Shown here: positions 1-15,000 of the stretch, one piece after another
Layout: each line of letters opens with the position of its first letter
Numbering within the stretch: position 1 is the first letter of the stretch
Origin: Aurelia coerulea
Lineage: Eukaryota > Cnidaria > Scyphozoa > Semaeostomeae > Ulmaridae
Assembly (NCBI GenBank): GCA_039566865.1
Contig: CM076955.1
Coordinates: 22,941,001 to 23,005,000, forward strand
DNA length: 64,000 nucleotides
Direction: 5' to 3'
The notes under the pieces: model-generated
Database searches by the model: none
What the model saw: only the letters and a program-made list of their open reading frames with translations
Told to the model about the DNA's origin: nothing
Translations under genes and position numbers: made by a program

Positions 1-3000
1 ATTTTTTTTTTCGGCCAAAACCCCCTAAAAATGTCCCGAAGAACCCCAAACATGTTTCCTGACCCTTATTCCCATGTAAAATGGCCTATTTAGGCCTTAA
101 ATCGAATTTGAAAATTTTTGAAAAAAAATTTTTTTTTTCGGCCAAAACCCCCTAAAAAGGTCCCGAAGAACCCCAAACATGTTTCCTGACCCTTATTCCC
201 ATGTAAAATGGCCTATTTAGGCCTTAAATCGAATTTGAAAATTTTTGAAAAAAAAATTTTTTTTTCGGCCAAAACCCCCAAAAAATGTCCCGAAGAACCC
301 CAAACATGTTTTCTGACCCTTATTCCCATGTAAAATGGCCTATTTAGGCCTTAAATCGAATTTGAAAATTTTTGAAAAAAAATTTTTTTTCGGCCAAAAC
401 CCCCTAAAAATGTCCCGAAGAACCCCAAACATGTTTCCTGACCCTTATTCCCATGTAAAATGGCCTATTTAGGCCTTAAATCGAATTTGAAAATTTTTGA
501 AAAAAAAAATTTTTTTTCGGCCAAAACCCCCTAAAAATGTCCCGAAGAACCCCAAACATGTTTCCTGACCCTTATTCCCATGCAAAATGGCCTATTTAGG
601 CGTTAAACCGAATTGGAAAATTTTTGAAAAAAATTTTTTTTCGGCCAAAACCCCATAAAAATGTCCCGAAGAACCCCAAACATGTTTCCTGACCCTTATT
701 CCCATGTAAAATGGCCTATTTAGGCCTTAAATCGATATTGAAAATTTTTGAAAAAAAAATTGTTTTTTCGGCCAAAACCCCCTAAAAATGTCCCGAAGAA
801 CCCCAAACATGTTTTCTGACCCTTATTCCCATGTAAAATGGCATATTTAGGCCTTAAATCGAATTTGAAAATTTTTGAAAAAAAATTTTTTTTTTCGGCC
901 AAAACGCCCTAAAAAGGTCCCGAAGAACCCCAAATATGTTTCCTGACCCTTATTCCCATGTAAAATGGCCTACTTAGGCCTTAAATCGATTTTGAAAATT
1001 TTTGAAAAAAATTTTTTTTTTCGGCCAAAACCCCCTAAAAATGTCCCGAAGAACCCCAAACATGTTTCCTGACCCTTATTCCCATGTAAAATGGCCTATT
1101 TAGGCCTTAAATCGAATTTGAAAATTTTTGAAAAAAAAAATTTTTTTTCGGCCAAAACCCCCTAAAAATGTCCCGAAGAACCCCAAACATGTTTCCTGAC
1201 CCTTATTCCCATGCAAAATGGCCTATTTAGGCGTTAAACCGAATTGGAAGATTTTTGAAAAAAATTTTTTTTTCGGCCAAAACCCCATAAAAATGTCCCG
1301 AAGAACCCCAAATATGTTTCCTGACCCTTATTCCCATGTAAAATGGCCTACTTAGGCCTTAAATCGATTTTGAAAATTTTTGAAAAAAAATTTTTTTTTC
1401 GGCCAAAACCCCCAAAAAATGTCCCGAAGAACCCCAAACATGTTTCCTGACCCTTATTCCCATGTAAAATGGCCTATTTAGGCCTTAAATCGATATTGAA
1501 AATTTTTGAAAAAAAAATTGTTTTTTCGGCCAAAACCCCCTAAAAATGTCCCGAAGAACCCCAAACATGTTTTCTGACCCTTATTCCCATGTAAAATGGC
1601 ATATTTAGGCCTTAAATCGAATTTGAAAATTTTTGAAAAAAAAATTTTTTTTTCGGCCAAAACCCCCTAAAAAGGTCCCGAAGAACCCCAAATATGTTTC
1701 CTGACCCTTATTCCCATGTAAAATGGCCTACTTAGGCCTTAAATCGATTTTGAAAATTTTTGAAAAAAATTTTTTTTTCGGCCAAAACCCCCTAAAAATG
1801 TCCCGAAGAACCACAAACATGTTTCCTGACCCTTATTCCCATGTAAAATGGCCTATTTAGGCCTTAAATCGAATTTGAAAATTTTTGAAAAAAAATTTTT
1901 TTTCGGCCAAAACCCCCTAAAAATGTCCCGAAGAACCCCAAACATGTTTCCTGACCCTTATTCCCATGTAAAATGGCCTACTTAGGCCTTAAATCGATTT
2001 TGAAAATTTTTGAAAAAAATTTTTTTTTTCGGCCAAAACCCCCTAAAAATGTCCCGAAGAACCACAAACATGTTTCCTGACCCTTATTCCCATGTAAAAT
2101 GGCCTATTTAGGCCTTAAATCGAATTTGAAAATTTTTGAAAAAAAATTTTTTTTCGGCCAAAACCCCCTAAAAATGTCCCGAAGAACCCCAAACATGTTT
2201 CCTGACCCTTATTCCCATGTAAAATGGCCTATTTAGGCCTTAAATCGATTTTGAAAATTTTTGAAAAAAATTTTTTTTTTCGGCCAAAACCCCCTAAAAA
2301 TGTCCCGAAGAACCACAAACATGTTTCCTGACCCTTATTCCCATGTAAAATGGCCTATTTAGGCCTTAAATCGAATTTGAAAATTTTTGAAAAAAAATTT
2401 TTTTTCGGCCAAAACCCCCTAAAAAGGTCCCGAAGAACCCCAAATATGTTTCCTGACCCTTATTCCCATGTAAAATGGCCTACTTATGCCTTAAATCGAT
2501 TTTGAAAATTTTTGAAAAAAATTTTTTTTTTCGGCCAAAACCCCCTAAAAATGTCCCGAAGAACCCCAAACATGTTTCCTGACCCTTATTCCCATGTAAA
2601 ATGGCCTATTTAGGCCTTAAATCGAATTTGAAAATTTTTGAAAAAAAAAATTTTTTTTCGGCCAAAACCCCCTAAAAATGTCTCGAAGAACCCCAAACAT
2701 GTTTCCTGACCCTTATTCCAATGTAAAATGGCCTATTTAGGCCTTAAATCGAATTTAAAATTTTTGAAAAAAAAATTTTTTTTTCGGCCAAAACCCCCTA
2801 AAAATGTCCCAAAGAACCCCAAACATGTTTCCTGACCCTTATTCCCATGTAAAATGGCCTATTTAGGCCTTAAATCGATTTTGAAAATTTAAAAAAAAAA
2901 TTTTTTTTTCGGCCAAAACCCCCAAAAAATGTCCCGAAGAACCCCAAACATGTTTCCTGACCCTTATTCCCATGTAAAATGGCCTATTTAGGCCTTAAAT

Positions 3001-5199
3001 CGAATTTGAAAATTTTTGAAAAAAAAATTTTTTTTCGGCCAAAACCCCCTAAAAATGTCCCGAAGAACCCCAAACATGTTTCCTGACCCTTATTCCCATG
3101 TAAAATGGCCTATTTAGGCGTTAAACCGAATTGGAAAATTTTTGAAAAAAAAAATTTTTTTTCGGCCAAAACCCCATAAAAATGTCCCGAAGAACCCCAA
3201 ACATGTTTCCTGACCCTTATTCCCATGTAAAATGGCCTATTTAGGCCTTAAATCGATATTGAAAATTTTTGAAAAAAAAATTGTTTTTTCGGCCAAAACC
3301 CCCTAAAAATGTCCCGAAGAGCCCCAAACATGTTTCCTGACCCTTATTCCCATGTAATATGGCCTATTTAGGCCTTAAATCGAATTTGAAAATTTTTGAA
3401 AAAAAAATTTTTTTTTCGGCCAAAACCCCCTAAAAATGTCCCGAAGAACCCCAAACATGTTTCCTGACCCTTATTCCCATGTAAAATGGCCTATTTAGGC
3501 CTTAAATCGAATTTGAAAATTTTTGAAAAAAAAAATTTTTTTTCGGGCAAAACCCCCTAAAAATGTCCCGAAGAACCCCAAACATGTTTCCTGACCCTTA
3601 TTCCCATGTAAAATGGCCTATTTAGGCCTTAAATCGATTTTGAAAATTTAAAAAAAAAAAATTTTTTTTCGGCCAAAACCCCCAAAAAATGTCCCGAAGA
3701 ACCCCAAACATGTTTTCTGACCCTTATTCCCATGTAAAATGGCCTATTTAGGCCTTAAATCGAATTTGAAAATTTTTGAAAAAAATTTTTTTTTCGGCCA
3801 AAACCCCCTAAAAATGTCCCGAAGAACCCCAAACATAATTCCTGACCCTTATTCCCATGTAAAATGGCCTATTTAGGCATTAAATCGAATTTGAAAATTT
3901 TTGAAAAAAAAACTTTTTTTTCGGCCAAAACCCCCTAAAAATGTCCCGAAGAACCCCAAACATGTTTCCTGACCCTTATTCCCATGTAAAATGGCCTATT
4001 TAGGCGTTAAACCGAATTGGAAAATTTTTGAAAAAAAATTGTTTTTTCGGCCAAAACCCCCTAAAAATGTCCCGAAGAACCCCAAACATGTTTCCTGACC
4101 CTTATTCCCATGTAAAATGGCCTATTTAGGCGTTAAACCGAATTGGAAAATGTTTGAAAAAAAAAATTTTTTTTCGGCCAAAACCCCATAAAAATGTCCC
4201 GAAGAACCCCAAACATGTTTCCTGACTCTTATTCCCATGTAAAATGGCCTATTTAGGCCTTAAATCGATATTGAAAATTTTTGAAAAAAAAATTGTTTTT
4301 TCGGCCAAAACCCCCTAAAAATGTCCCGAAGAACCAAAAACATGTTTCCTGGCCCTTATTCCTATGTAAAATTGCCTATTTAGGCCTTAAATCAAATTTG
4401 AAAATTTTTGAAAAAAAAAATTTTTTTTCGGCAAAAACCCCCTAAAAATGTCCCGAAGAACCCCAAACATGTTTCCTGACCCTTATTCCCATGTAAAATG
4501 GCCTATTTAGGCCTTAAATCGATATTGAAAATTTTTGAAAAAAAAATTTTTTTTTTTGGCCAAAACCCCCTAAAAATGTCCCGAAGAACCCCAAACATGT
4601 TTTCTGACCCTGATTTCCATGTAAAATGGCCTATTTAGGCCTTAAATCGAATTTGAAAATTTTTGAAAAAAAATTTTTTTTTTCGGCCAAAACCCCCTAA
4701 AAATGTCCCGAAGAACCCCAAACATGTTTCCTGACCCTTTTTTCCATGTAAAATGGCCTATTTAGGCCTTAAAACGAATTTGAAAATTTTTGAAAAAAAA
4801 ATTTTTTTTTTTGGCCAAAACCCCCTAAAAATGTCCCGAAGAACCCCAAACATGTTTTCTGACCCTTATTCCCATGTAAAATGGCCTATTTAGGCCTTAA
4901 ATCGAATTTGAAAATTTTTGAAAAAAAAATTTTTTTTTCGGCCAAAACCCCCTAAAAATGTCCCGAAGAACCCCAAACATGTTTCCTGACCCTTTTTTCC
5001 ATGTAAAATGGCCTATTTAGGCCTTAAAACGAATTTGAAAATTTTTGAAAAAAAAATTTTTTTTTCGGCCAAAACCCCCTAAAAATGTCCCGAAGAACCC
5101 CAAACATGTTTCCTGACCCTTATTCCCATGTAAAATGGCCTATTTAGGCCTTAAATCGATTTTGAAAATTTAAAAAAAAAAATTTTTTTTTCGGCCAAA

Positions 5200-7450
5200 A
5201 CCCCCTAAAAATGTCCCGAAGAACCCCAAACATGTTTCCTGACCCTTACTCCCATGTAATATGGCCTATTTAGGCCTTAAATCGATTTTGAAAATTTTTG
5301 AAAAAAGATTCTTTTTTCGGCCAAAACCCCCTAAAAATGTCCCAAAGGACCCCAAACATGTTTCCTGACCCTTATTCCCATATAAAATGGCCTATTTAGG
5401 CCTTAAATCGAATTTGAAAATTTTTGAAAAAAAAATTTTTTTTTCAGCCAAAACCCCCTAAAAATGTCCCGAAGAACCCCAAACATGTTTCTTGACCCTT
5501 ATTCCCATGTAAAATGGCCTATTTAGGCCTTAAATCGATTTTGAAAAATTAAAAAAAAATTTTTTTTTCGTCCAAAACCCCCTAAAAATGTCCCAAAGAA
5601 CCCCAAACATGTTTCCTGACCCTTATTCCCATATAAAATGGCCTATTTAGGCCTTAAATCGAATTTGAAAATTTTTGAAAAAAAAATTTTTTTTTCGGCC
5701 AAAACCCCCTAAAAATGTCCCGAAGAACCCCAAACATGTTTCTTGACCCTTATTCCCATGTAAAATGGCCTATTTAGGCCTTAAATCGATTTTGAAAATT
5801 TAAAAAAAAAAATTTTTTTTTCGGCCAAAACCCCCTAAAAATGTCCCGAAGAACCCCAAACATGTTTCCTGACCCTTATTCCCATGTAAAATGGCCTATT
5901 TAGGCCTTAAATCGAATTTGAAAATTTTTGAAAAAAAAATTTTTTTTTTCGGCCAAAACCCCCTAAAAATGTCCCGAAGAACCCCAAACATGTTTCCTGA
6001 CCCTTTTTTCCATGTAAAATGGCCTATTTAGGCCTTAAAACGAATTTGAAAATTTTTGAAAAAAAAATTTTTTTTTCAGCCAAAACCCCCTAAAAATGTC
6101 CCAAAGAACCTCAAACATGTTTCCTGACCCTTATTCCCATGTAAAATGGCCTATTTAGGCCTTAAATCGAATTTGAAAATTTTTGAAAAAAGATTCTTTT
6201 TTCGGCCAAAACCCCCTAAAAATGTCCCAAAGGACCCCAAACTTGTTTCCTGACCCTTATTCCCATATAAAATGGCCTATTTAGGCCTTAAATCGAATTT
6301 GAAAATTTTTGAAAAAAAAATTTTTTTTTCAGCCAAAACCCCCTAAAAATGTCCCGAAGAACCCCAAACATGTTTCTTGACCCTTATTCCCATGTAAAAT
6401 GGCCTATTTAGGCCTTAAATCGATTTTGAAAATTTAAAAAAAAAATTTTTTTTCGTCCAAAACCCCCTAAAAATGTCCCAAAGGACCCCAAACATGTTTC
6501 CTGACCCTTATTCCCATATAAAATGGCCTATTTAGGCCTTAAATCGAATTTGAAAATTTTTGAAAAAAAAATTTTTTTTTCGGCCAAAACCCCCTAAAAA
6601 TGTCCCGAAGAACCCCAAACATGTTTCTTGACCCTTATTCCCATGTAAAATGGCCTATTTAGGCCTTAAATCGAATTTGAAAATTTTTGAAAAAAAATTT
6701 TTTTTTCGGCCAAAACCCCCTAAAAATGTCCCGAAGAACCCCAAACATGTTTCCTGACCCTTTTTTCCATGTAAAATGGCCTATTTAGGCCTTAAAACGA
6801 ATTTGAAAATTTTTGAAAAAAAAATTTTTTTTTCGGCCAAAACCCCCTAAAAATGTCCCGAAGAACCCCAAACATGTTTCCTGACCCTTATTCCCATGTA
6901 AAATGGCCTATTTAGGCCTTAAATCGATTTTGAAAATTTAAAAAAAAAAATTTTTTTTTCGGCCAAAACCCCCTAAAAATGTCCCGAAGAACCCCAAACA
7001 TGTTTCCTGACCCTTACTCCCATGTAATATGGCCTATTTAGGCCTTAAATCGATTTTGAAAATTTTTGAAAAAAGATTGTTTTTTCGGCCAAAACCCCCT
7101 AAAAATGTCCCAAAGGACCCCAAACATGTTTCCTGACCCTTATTCCCATATAAAATGGCCTATTTAGGCCTTAAATCGAATTTGAAAATTTTTGAAAAAA
7201 AAATTTTTTTTTCAGCCAAAACCCCCTAAAAATCTCCCGAAGAACCCCAAACATGTTTCTTGACCCTTATTCCCATGTAAAATGGCCTATTTAGGCCTTA
7301 AATCGATTTTGAAAATTTAAAAAAAAAATTTTTTTTCGTCCAAAACCCCCTAAAAATGTCCCAAAGGACCCCAAACATGTTTCCTGACCCTTATTCCCAT
7401 ATAAAATGGCCTATTTAGGCCTTAAATCGAATTTGAAAATTTTTGAAAAA
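5200..7450 (+). repeat. Higher-order repeat zone, 7-monomer unit (~884 bp)
   Basis: A rare variant, CGTCCAAAACC instead of CGGCCAAAACC, occurs at about 5569, 6454 and 7337. The spacings of 885 and 883 bp equal seven monomers. Other variants (CCCTTTTTTCC for CCCTTATTCCC, AAAGGACCCC, CATATAAAATGG) recur in the same order around it, so blocks of seven monomers were duplicated together. The same marker appears again at about 9353 and 14651, showing later transfer of larger blocks. Confidence 0.8.
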
Positions 7451-10400
7451 AAAATTTTTTTTTCGGCCAAAACCCCCTAAAAATGTCCCGAAGAACCCCA
7501 AACATGTTTTCTGACCCTTATTCCCATGTAAAATGGCCTATTTAGGCCTTAAATCGAATTTGAAAATTTTTGAAAAAAATTTTTTTTCGGCCAAAACCCC
7601 CTAAAAATGTCCCGAAGAACCCCAAACATGTTTTCTGACCCTTATTCCCATGTAAAATGGCCTATTTAGGCCTTAAATCGAATTTGAAAATTTTTGAAAA
7701 AAAATTTTTTTTCGGCCAAAACCCCCTAAAAATGTCCCGAAGAACCCCAAACATGTTTCCTGACCCTTATTCCCATGTAAAATGGCCTATTTAGGCCTTA
7801 AATCGAATTTGAAAATTTTTGAAAAAAAAAATTTTTTTTCGGCCAAAACCCCCTAAAAATGTCCCGAAGAACCCCAAACATGTTTCCTGACCCTTATTCC
7901 CATGTAAAATGGCCTATTTAGGCGTTAAACCGAATTGGAAAATTTTTGAAAAAAAAAATTTTTTTTCGGCCAAAACCCCATAAAAATGTCCCGAAGAACC
8001 CCAAACATGTTTCCTGACCCTTATTCCCATGTAAAATGGCCTATTTAGGCCTTAAATCGATATTGAAAATTTTTGAAAAAAAAATTGTTTTTTCGGCCAA
8101 AACCCCCTAAAAATGTCCCGAAGAACCCCAAACATGTTTTCTGACCCTTATTCCCATGTAAAATGGCATATTTAGGCCTTAAATCGAATTTGAAAATTTT
8201 TGAAAAAAAATTTTTTTTTTCGGCCAAAACCCCCTAAAAAGGTCCCGAAGAACCCCAAATATGTTTCCTGACCCTTATTCCCATGTAAAATGGCCTACTT
8301 AGGCCTTAAATCGATTTTGAAAATTTTTAAAAAAAATTTTTTTTTTCGGCCAAAACCCCCTAAAAATGTCCCGAAGAACCCCAAACATGTTTCCTGACCC
8401 TTATTCCCATGTAAAATGGCCTATTTAGGCCTTAAATCGAATTTGAAAATTTTTGAAAAAAAATTTTTTTTTTCGGCCAAAACCCCCTAAAAATGTCCCG
8501 AAGAACCCCAAACATGTTTCCTGACCCTTATTCCCATGTAAAATGGCCTATTTAGGCCTTAAATCGAATTTGAAAATTTTTGAAAAAAAAATTTTTTTTC
8601 GGCCAAAACCCCCAAAAAATGTCCCGAAGAACCCCAAACATGTTTTCTGACCCTTATTCCCATGTAAAATGGCCTATTTAGGCCTTAAATCGAATTTGAA
8701 AATTTTTGAAAAAAAATTTTTTTTCGGCCAAAACCCCCTAAAAATGTCCCGAAGAACCCCAAACATGTTTCCTGACCCTTATTCCCATGTAAAATGGCCT
8801 ATTTAGGCCTTAAATCGAATTTGAAAATTTTTGAAAAAAAAAATTTTTTTTCGGCCAAAACCCCCTAAAAATGTCCCGAAGAACCCCAAACATGTTTCCT
8901 GACCCTTATTCCCATGCAAAATGGCCTATTTAGGCGTTAAACCGAATTGGAAAATTTTTGAAAAAAATTTTTTTTCGGCCAAAACCCCATAAAAATGTCC
9001 CGAAGAACCCCAAACATGTTTCCTGACCCTTATTCCCATGTAAAATGGCCTATTTAGGCCTTAAATCGATATTGAAAATTTTTGAAAAAAAAATTGTTTT
9101 TTCGGCCAAAACCCCCTAAAAATGTCCCGAAGAACCCCAAACATGTTTTCTGACCCTTATTCCCATGTAAAATGGCATATTTAGGCCTTAAATCGAATTT
9201 GAAAATTTTTGAAAAAAAATTTTTTTTTTCGGCCAAAACGCCCTAAAAAGGTCCCGAAGAACCCCAAATATGTTTCCTGACCCTTATTCCCATGTAAAAT
9301 GGCCTACTTAGGCCTTAAATCGATTTTGAAAATTTAAAAAAAAAATTTTTTTTCGTCCAAAACCCCCTAAAAATGTCCCAAAGGACCCCAAACATGTTTC
9401 CTGACCCTTATTCCCATATAAAATGGCCTATTTAGGCCTTAAATCGAATTTGAAAATTTTTGAAAAAAAAATTTTTTTTTCGGCCAAAACCCCCTAAAAA
9501 TGTCCCGAAGAACCCCAAACATGTTTTCTGACCCTTATTCCCATGTAAAATGGCCTATTTAGGCCTTAAATCGAATTTGAAAATTTTTGAAAAAAATTTT
9601 TTTTCGGCCAAAACCCCCTAAAAATGTCCCGAAGAACCCCAAACATGTTTTCTGACCCTTATTCCCATGTAAAATGGCCTATTTAGGCCTTAAATCGAAT
9701 TTGAAAATTTTTGAAAAAAAATTTTTTTTCGGCCAAAACCCCCTAAAAATGTCCCGAAGAACCCCAAACATGTTTCCTGACCCTTATTCCCATGTAAAAT
9801 GGCCTATTTAGGCCTTAAATCGAATTTGAAAATTTTTGAAAAAAAAAATTTTTTTTCGGCCAAAACCCCCTAAAAATGTCCCGAAGAACCCCAAACATGT
9901 TTCCTGACCCTTATTCCCATGTAAAATGGCCTATTTAGGCGTTAAACCGAATTGGAAAATTTTTGAAAAAAAAAATTTTTTTTCGGCCAAAACCCCATAA
10001 AAATGTCCCGAAGAACCCCAAACATGTTTCCTGACCCTTATTCCCATGTAAAATGGCCTATTTAGGCCTTAAATCGATATTGAAAATTTTTGAAAAAAAA
10101 ATTGTTTTTTCGGCCAAAACCCCCTAAAAATGTCCCGAAGAACCCCAAACATGTTTTCTGACCCTTATTCCCATGTAAAATGGCATATTTAGGCCTTAAA
10201 TCGAATTTGAAAATTTTTGAAAAAAAAATTTTTTTTTCGGCCAAAACCCCCTAAAAATGTCCCGAAGAACCCCAAACATGTTTTCTGACCCTTATTCCCA
10301 TGTAAAATGGCCTATTTAGGCCTTAAATCGAATTTGAAAATTTTTGAAAAAAATTTTTTTTCGGCCAAAACCCCCTAAAAATGTCCCGAAGAACCCCAAA

Positions 10401-13400
10401 CATGTTTTCTGACCCTTATTCCCATGTAAAATGGCCTATTTAGGCCTTAAATCGATTTTGAAAATTTTTGAAAAAAAATTTTTTTTCGGCCAAAACCCCC
10501 TAAAAATGTCCCAAAGAACCCCAAACATGTTTCCTGACCCTTATTCCCATGTAAAATGGCCTATTTAGGCCTTAAATCGAATTTGAAAATTTTTGAAAAA
10601 AAAAATTTTTTTTCGGCCAAAACCCCCTAAAAATGTCCCGAAGAACCCCAAACATGTTTCCTGACCCTTATTCCCATGTAAAATGGCCTATTTAGGCGTT
10701 AAACCGAATTGGAAAATTTTTGAAAAAAAAAATTTTTTTTCGGCCAAAACCCCATAAAAATGTCCCGAAGAACCCCAAACATGTTTCCTGACCCTTATTC
10801 CCATGTAAAATGGCCTATTTAGGCCTTAAATCGATATTGAAAATTTTTGAAAAAAAAATTGTTTTTTCGGCCAAAACCCCCTAAAAATGTCCCGAAGAAC
10901 CCCAAACATGTTTTCTGACCCTTATTCCCATGTAAAATGGCATATTTAGGCCTTAAATCGAATTTGAAAATTTTTGAAAAAAAATTTTTTTTTTCGGCCA
11001 AAACCCCCTAAAAAGGTCCCGAAGAACCCCAAATATGTTTCCTGACCCTTATTCCCATGTAAAATGGCCTACTTAGGCCTTAAATCGATTTTGAAAATTT
11101 TTAAAAAAAATTTTTTTTTTCGGCCAAAACCCCCTAAAAATGTCCCGAAGAACCCCAAACATGTTTCCTGACCCTTATTCCCATGTAAAATGGCCTATTT
11201 AGGCCTTAAATCGAATTTGAAAATTTTTGAAAAAAAATTTTTTTTTTCGGCCAAAACCCCCTAAAAAGGTCCCGAAGAACCCCAAACATGTTTCCTGACC
11301 CTTATTCCCATGTAAAATGGCCTATTTAGGCCTTAAATCGAATTTGAAAATTTTTGAAAAAAAAATTTTTTTTTCGGCCAAAACCCCCAAAAAATGTCCC
11401 GAAGAACCCCAAACATGTTTTCTGACCCTTATTCCCATGTAAAATGGCCTATTTAGGCCTTAAATCGAATTTGAAAATTTTTGAAAAAAAATTTTTTTTC
11501 GGCCAAAACCCCCTAAAAATGTCCCGAAGAACCCCAAACATGTTTCCTGACCCTTATTCCCATGTAAAATGGCCTATTTAGGCCTTAAATCGAATTTGAA
11601 AATTTTTGAAAAAAAAAATTTTTTTTCGGCCAAAACCCCCTAAAAATGTCCCGAAGAACCCCAAACATGTTTCCTGACCCTTATTCCCATGCAAAATGGC
11701 CTATTTAGGCGTTAAACCGAATTGGAAAATTTTTGAAAAAAATTTTTTTTCGGCCAAAACCCCATAAAAATGTCCCGAAGAACCCCAAACATGTTTCCTG
11801 ACCCTTATTCCCATGTAAAATGGCCTATTTAGGCCTTAAATCGATATTGAAAATTTTTGAAAAAAAAATTGTTTTTTCGGCCAAAACCCCCTAAAAATGT
11901 CCCGAAGAACCCCAAACATGTTTTCTGACCCTTATTCCCATGTAAAATGGCATATTTAGGCCTTAAATCGAATTTGAAAATTTTTGAAAAAAAATTTTTT
12001 TTTTCGGCCAAAACGCCCTAAAAAGGTCCCGAAGAACCCCAAATATGTTTCCTGACCCTTATTCCCATGTAAAATGGCCTACTTAGGCCTTAAATCGATT
12101 TTGAAAATTTTTGAAAAAAATTTTTTTTTTCGGCCAAAACCCCCTAAAAATGTCCCGAAGAACCCCAAACATGTTTCCTGACCCTTATTCCCATGTAAAA
12201 TGGCCTATTTAGGCCTTAAATCGAATTTGAAAATTTTTGAAAAAAAAAATTTTTTTTCGGCCAAAACCCCCTAAAAATGTCCCGAAGAACCCCAAACATG
12301 TTTCCTGACCCTTATTCCCATGCAAAATGGCCTATTTAGGCGTTAAACCGAATTGGAAGATTTTTGAAAAAAATTTTTTTTCGGCCAAAACCCCATAAAA
12401 ATGTCCCGAAGAACCCCAAATATGTTTCCTGACCCTTATTCCCATGTAAAATGGCCTACTTAGGCCTTAAATCGATTTTGAAAATTTTTGAAAAAAATTT
12501 TTTTTTTCGGCCAAAACCCCCAAAAAATGTCCCGAAGAACCCCAAACATGTTTCCGGACCCTTATTCCCATGTAAAATGGCCTATTTAGGCCTTAAATCG
12601 ATATTGAAAATTTTTGAAAAAAAAATTGTTTTTTCGGCCAAAACCCCCTAAAAATGTCCCGAAGAACCCCAAACATGTTTTCTGACCCTTATTCCCATGT
12701 AAAATGGCATATTTAGGCCTTAAATCGAATTTGAAAATTTTTGAAAAAAAATTTTTTTTTTCGGCCAAAACCCCCTAAAAAGGTCCCGAAGAACCCCAAA
12801 TATGTTTCCTGACCCTTATTCCCATGTAAAATGGCCTACTTAGGCCTTAAATCGATTTTGAAAATTTTTGAAAAAAATTTTTTTTTTCGGCCAAAACCCC
12901 CTAAAAATGTCCCGAAGAACCACAAACATGTTTCCTGACCCTTATTCCCATGTAAAATGGCCTATTTAGGCCTTAAATCGAATTTGAAAATTTTTGAAAA
13001 AAAATTTTTTTTCGGCCAAAACCCCCTAAAAATGTCCCGAAGAACCCCAAACATGTTTCCTGACCCTTATTCCCATGTAAAATGGCCTACTTAGGCCTTA
13101 AATCGATTTTGAAAATTTTTGAAAAAAATTTTTTTTTTCGGCCAAAACCCCCTAAAAAGGTCCCGAAGAACCCCAAATATGTTTCCTGACCCTTATTCCC
13201 ATGTAAAATGGCCTACTTAGGCCTTAAATCGATTTTGAAAATTTTTGAAAAAAATTTTTTTTTTCGGCCAAAACCCCCTAAAAATGTCCCGAAGAACCCC
13301 AAACATGTTTCCTGACCCTTATTCCCATGTAAAATGGCCTATTTAGGCCTTAAATCGAATTTGAAAATTTTTGAAAAAAAAATTTTTTTTCGGCCAAAAC

Positions 13401-15000
13401 CCCCTAAAAATGTCTCGAAGAACCCCAAACATGTTTCCTGACCCTTATTCCCATGTAAAATGGCCTATTTAGGCCTTAAATCGAATTTGAAAATTTTTGA
13501 AAAAAAAATTTTTTTTCGGCCAAAACCCCCTAAAAATGTCTCGAAGAACCCCAAACATGTTTCCTGACCCTTATTCCAATGTAAAATGGCCTATTTAGGC
13601 CTTAAATCGAATTTAAAATTTTTGAAAAAAAAATTTTTTTTTCGGCCAAAACCCCCTAAAAATGTCCCAAAGAACCCCAAACATGTTTCCTGACCCTTAT
13701 TCCCATGTAAAATGGCCTATTTAGGCCTTAAATCGAATTTGAAAATTTTTGAAAAAAAAATTTTTTTTTCGGCCAAAACCCCCTAAAAAGGTCCCGAAGA
13801 ACCCCAAACATGTTTCCTGACCCTTATTCCCATGTAAAATGGCCTATTTAGGCCTTAAATCGAATTTGAAAATTTTTGAAAAAAAAATTTTTTTTTCGGC
13901 CAAAACCCCCAAAAAATGTCCCGAAGAACCCCAAACACGTTTTCTGACCCTTATTCCCATGTAAAATGGCCTATTTAGGCCTTAAATCGAATTTGAAAAT
14001 TTTTGAAAAAAAATTTTTTTTCGGCCAAAACCCCCTAAAAATGTCCCGAAGAACCCCAAACATGTTTCCTGACCCTTATTCCCATGTAAAATGGCCTATT
14101 TAGGCCTTAAATCGAATTTGAAAATTTTTGAAAAAAAAAATTTTTTTTCGGCCAAAACCCCCTAAAAATGTCCCGAAGAACCCCAAACATGTTTCCTGAC
14201 CCTTATTCCCATGCAAAATGGCCTATTTAGGCGTTAAACCGAATTGGAAAATTTTTGAAAAAAATTTTTTTCGGCCAAAACCCCATAAAAATGTCCCGAA
14301 GAACCCCAAACATGTTTCCTGACCCTTATTCCCATGTAAAATGGCCTATTTAGGCCTTAAATCGATATTGAAAATTTTTGAAAAAAAAATTGTTTTTTCG
14401 GCCAAAACCCCCTAAAAATGTCCCGAAGAACCCCAAACATGTTTTCTGACCCTTATTCCCATGTAAAATGGCATATTTAGGCCTTAAATCGAATTTGAAA
14501 ATTTTTGAAAAAAAATTTTTTTTTTCGGCCAAAACGCCCTAAAAAGGTCCCGAAGAACCCCAAATATGTTTCCTGACCCTTATTCCCATGTAAAATGGCC
14601 TACTTAGGCCTTAAATCGATTTTGAAAATTTAAAAAAAAAATTTTTTTTTCGTCCAAAACCCCCTAAAAATGTCCCAAAGGACCCCAAACATGTTTCCTG
14701 ACCCTTATTCCCATATAAAATGGCCTATTTAGGCCTTAAATCGAATTTGAAAATTTTTGAAAAAAAAATTTTTTTTTCGGCCAAAACCCCCTAAAAATGT
14801 CCCGAAGAACCCCAAACATGTTTTCTGACCCTTATTCCCATGTAAAATGGCCTATTTAGGCCTTAAATCGAATTTGAAAATTTTTGAAAAAAATTTTTTT
14901 TCGGCCAAAACCCCCTAAAAATGTCCCGAAGAACCCCAAACATGTTTTCTGACCCTTATTCCCATGTAAAATGGCCTATTTAGGCCTTAAATCGAATTTG
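7450..15000 (+). repeat. Higher-order repeat zone, 6- and 8-monomer units (~757 and ~1009 bp)
   Basis: The variant block containing GCGTTAAACCGAATTGG, followed by ATCGATATTG and then ATGGCATATTT, recurs with starts spaced 1009, 1008, 757, 1010, 757 and 1764 bp across 8.0-14.5 kb. These are 8, 8, 6, 8, 6 and 14 monomers. A related pair lies 758 bp apart near 0.7 and 1.5 kb. Alternating 6- and 8-mer blocks suggest unequal exchange with gain and loss of monomer pairs. Confidence 0.8.

Noticed and set aside
720..14532. Ten open frames of 60-66 codons, nine of them near-identical and on the minus strand, in array 1
   Set aside because: They arise wherever the same two satellite monomers adjoin and contain nothing but translated satellite; they recur with higher-order repeat spacing, not as genes.
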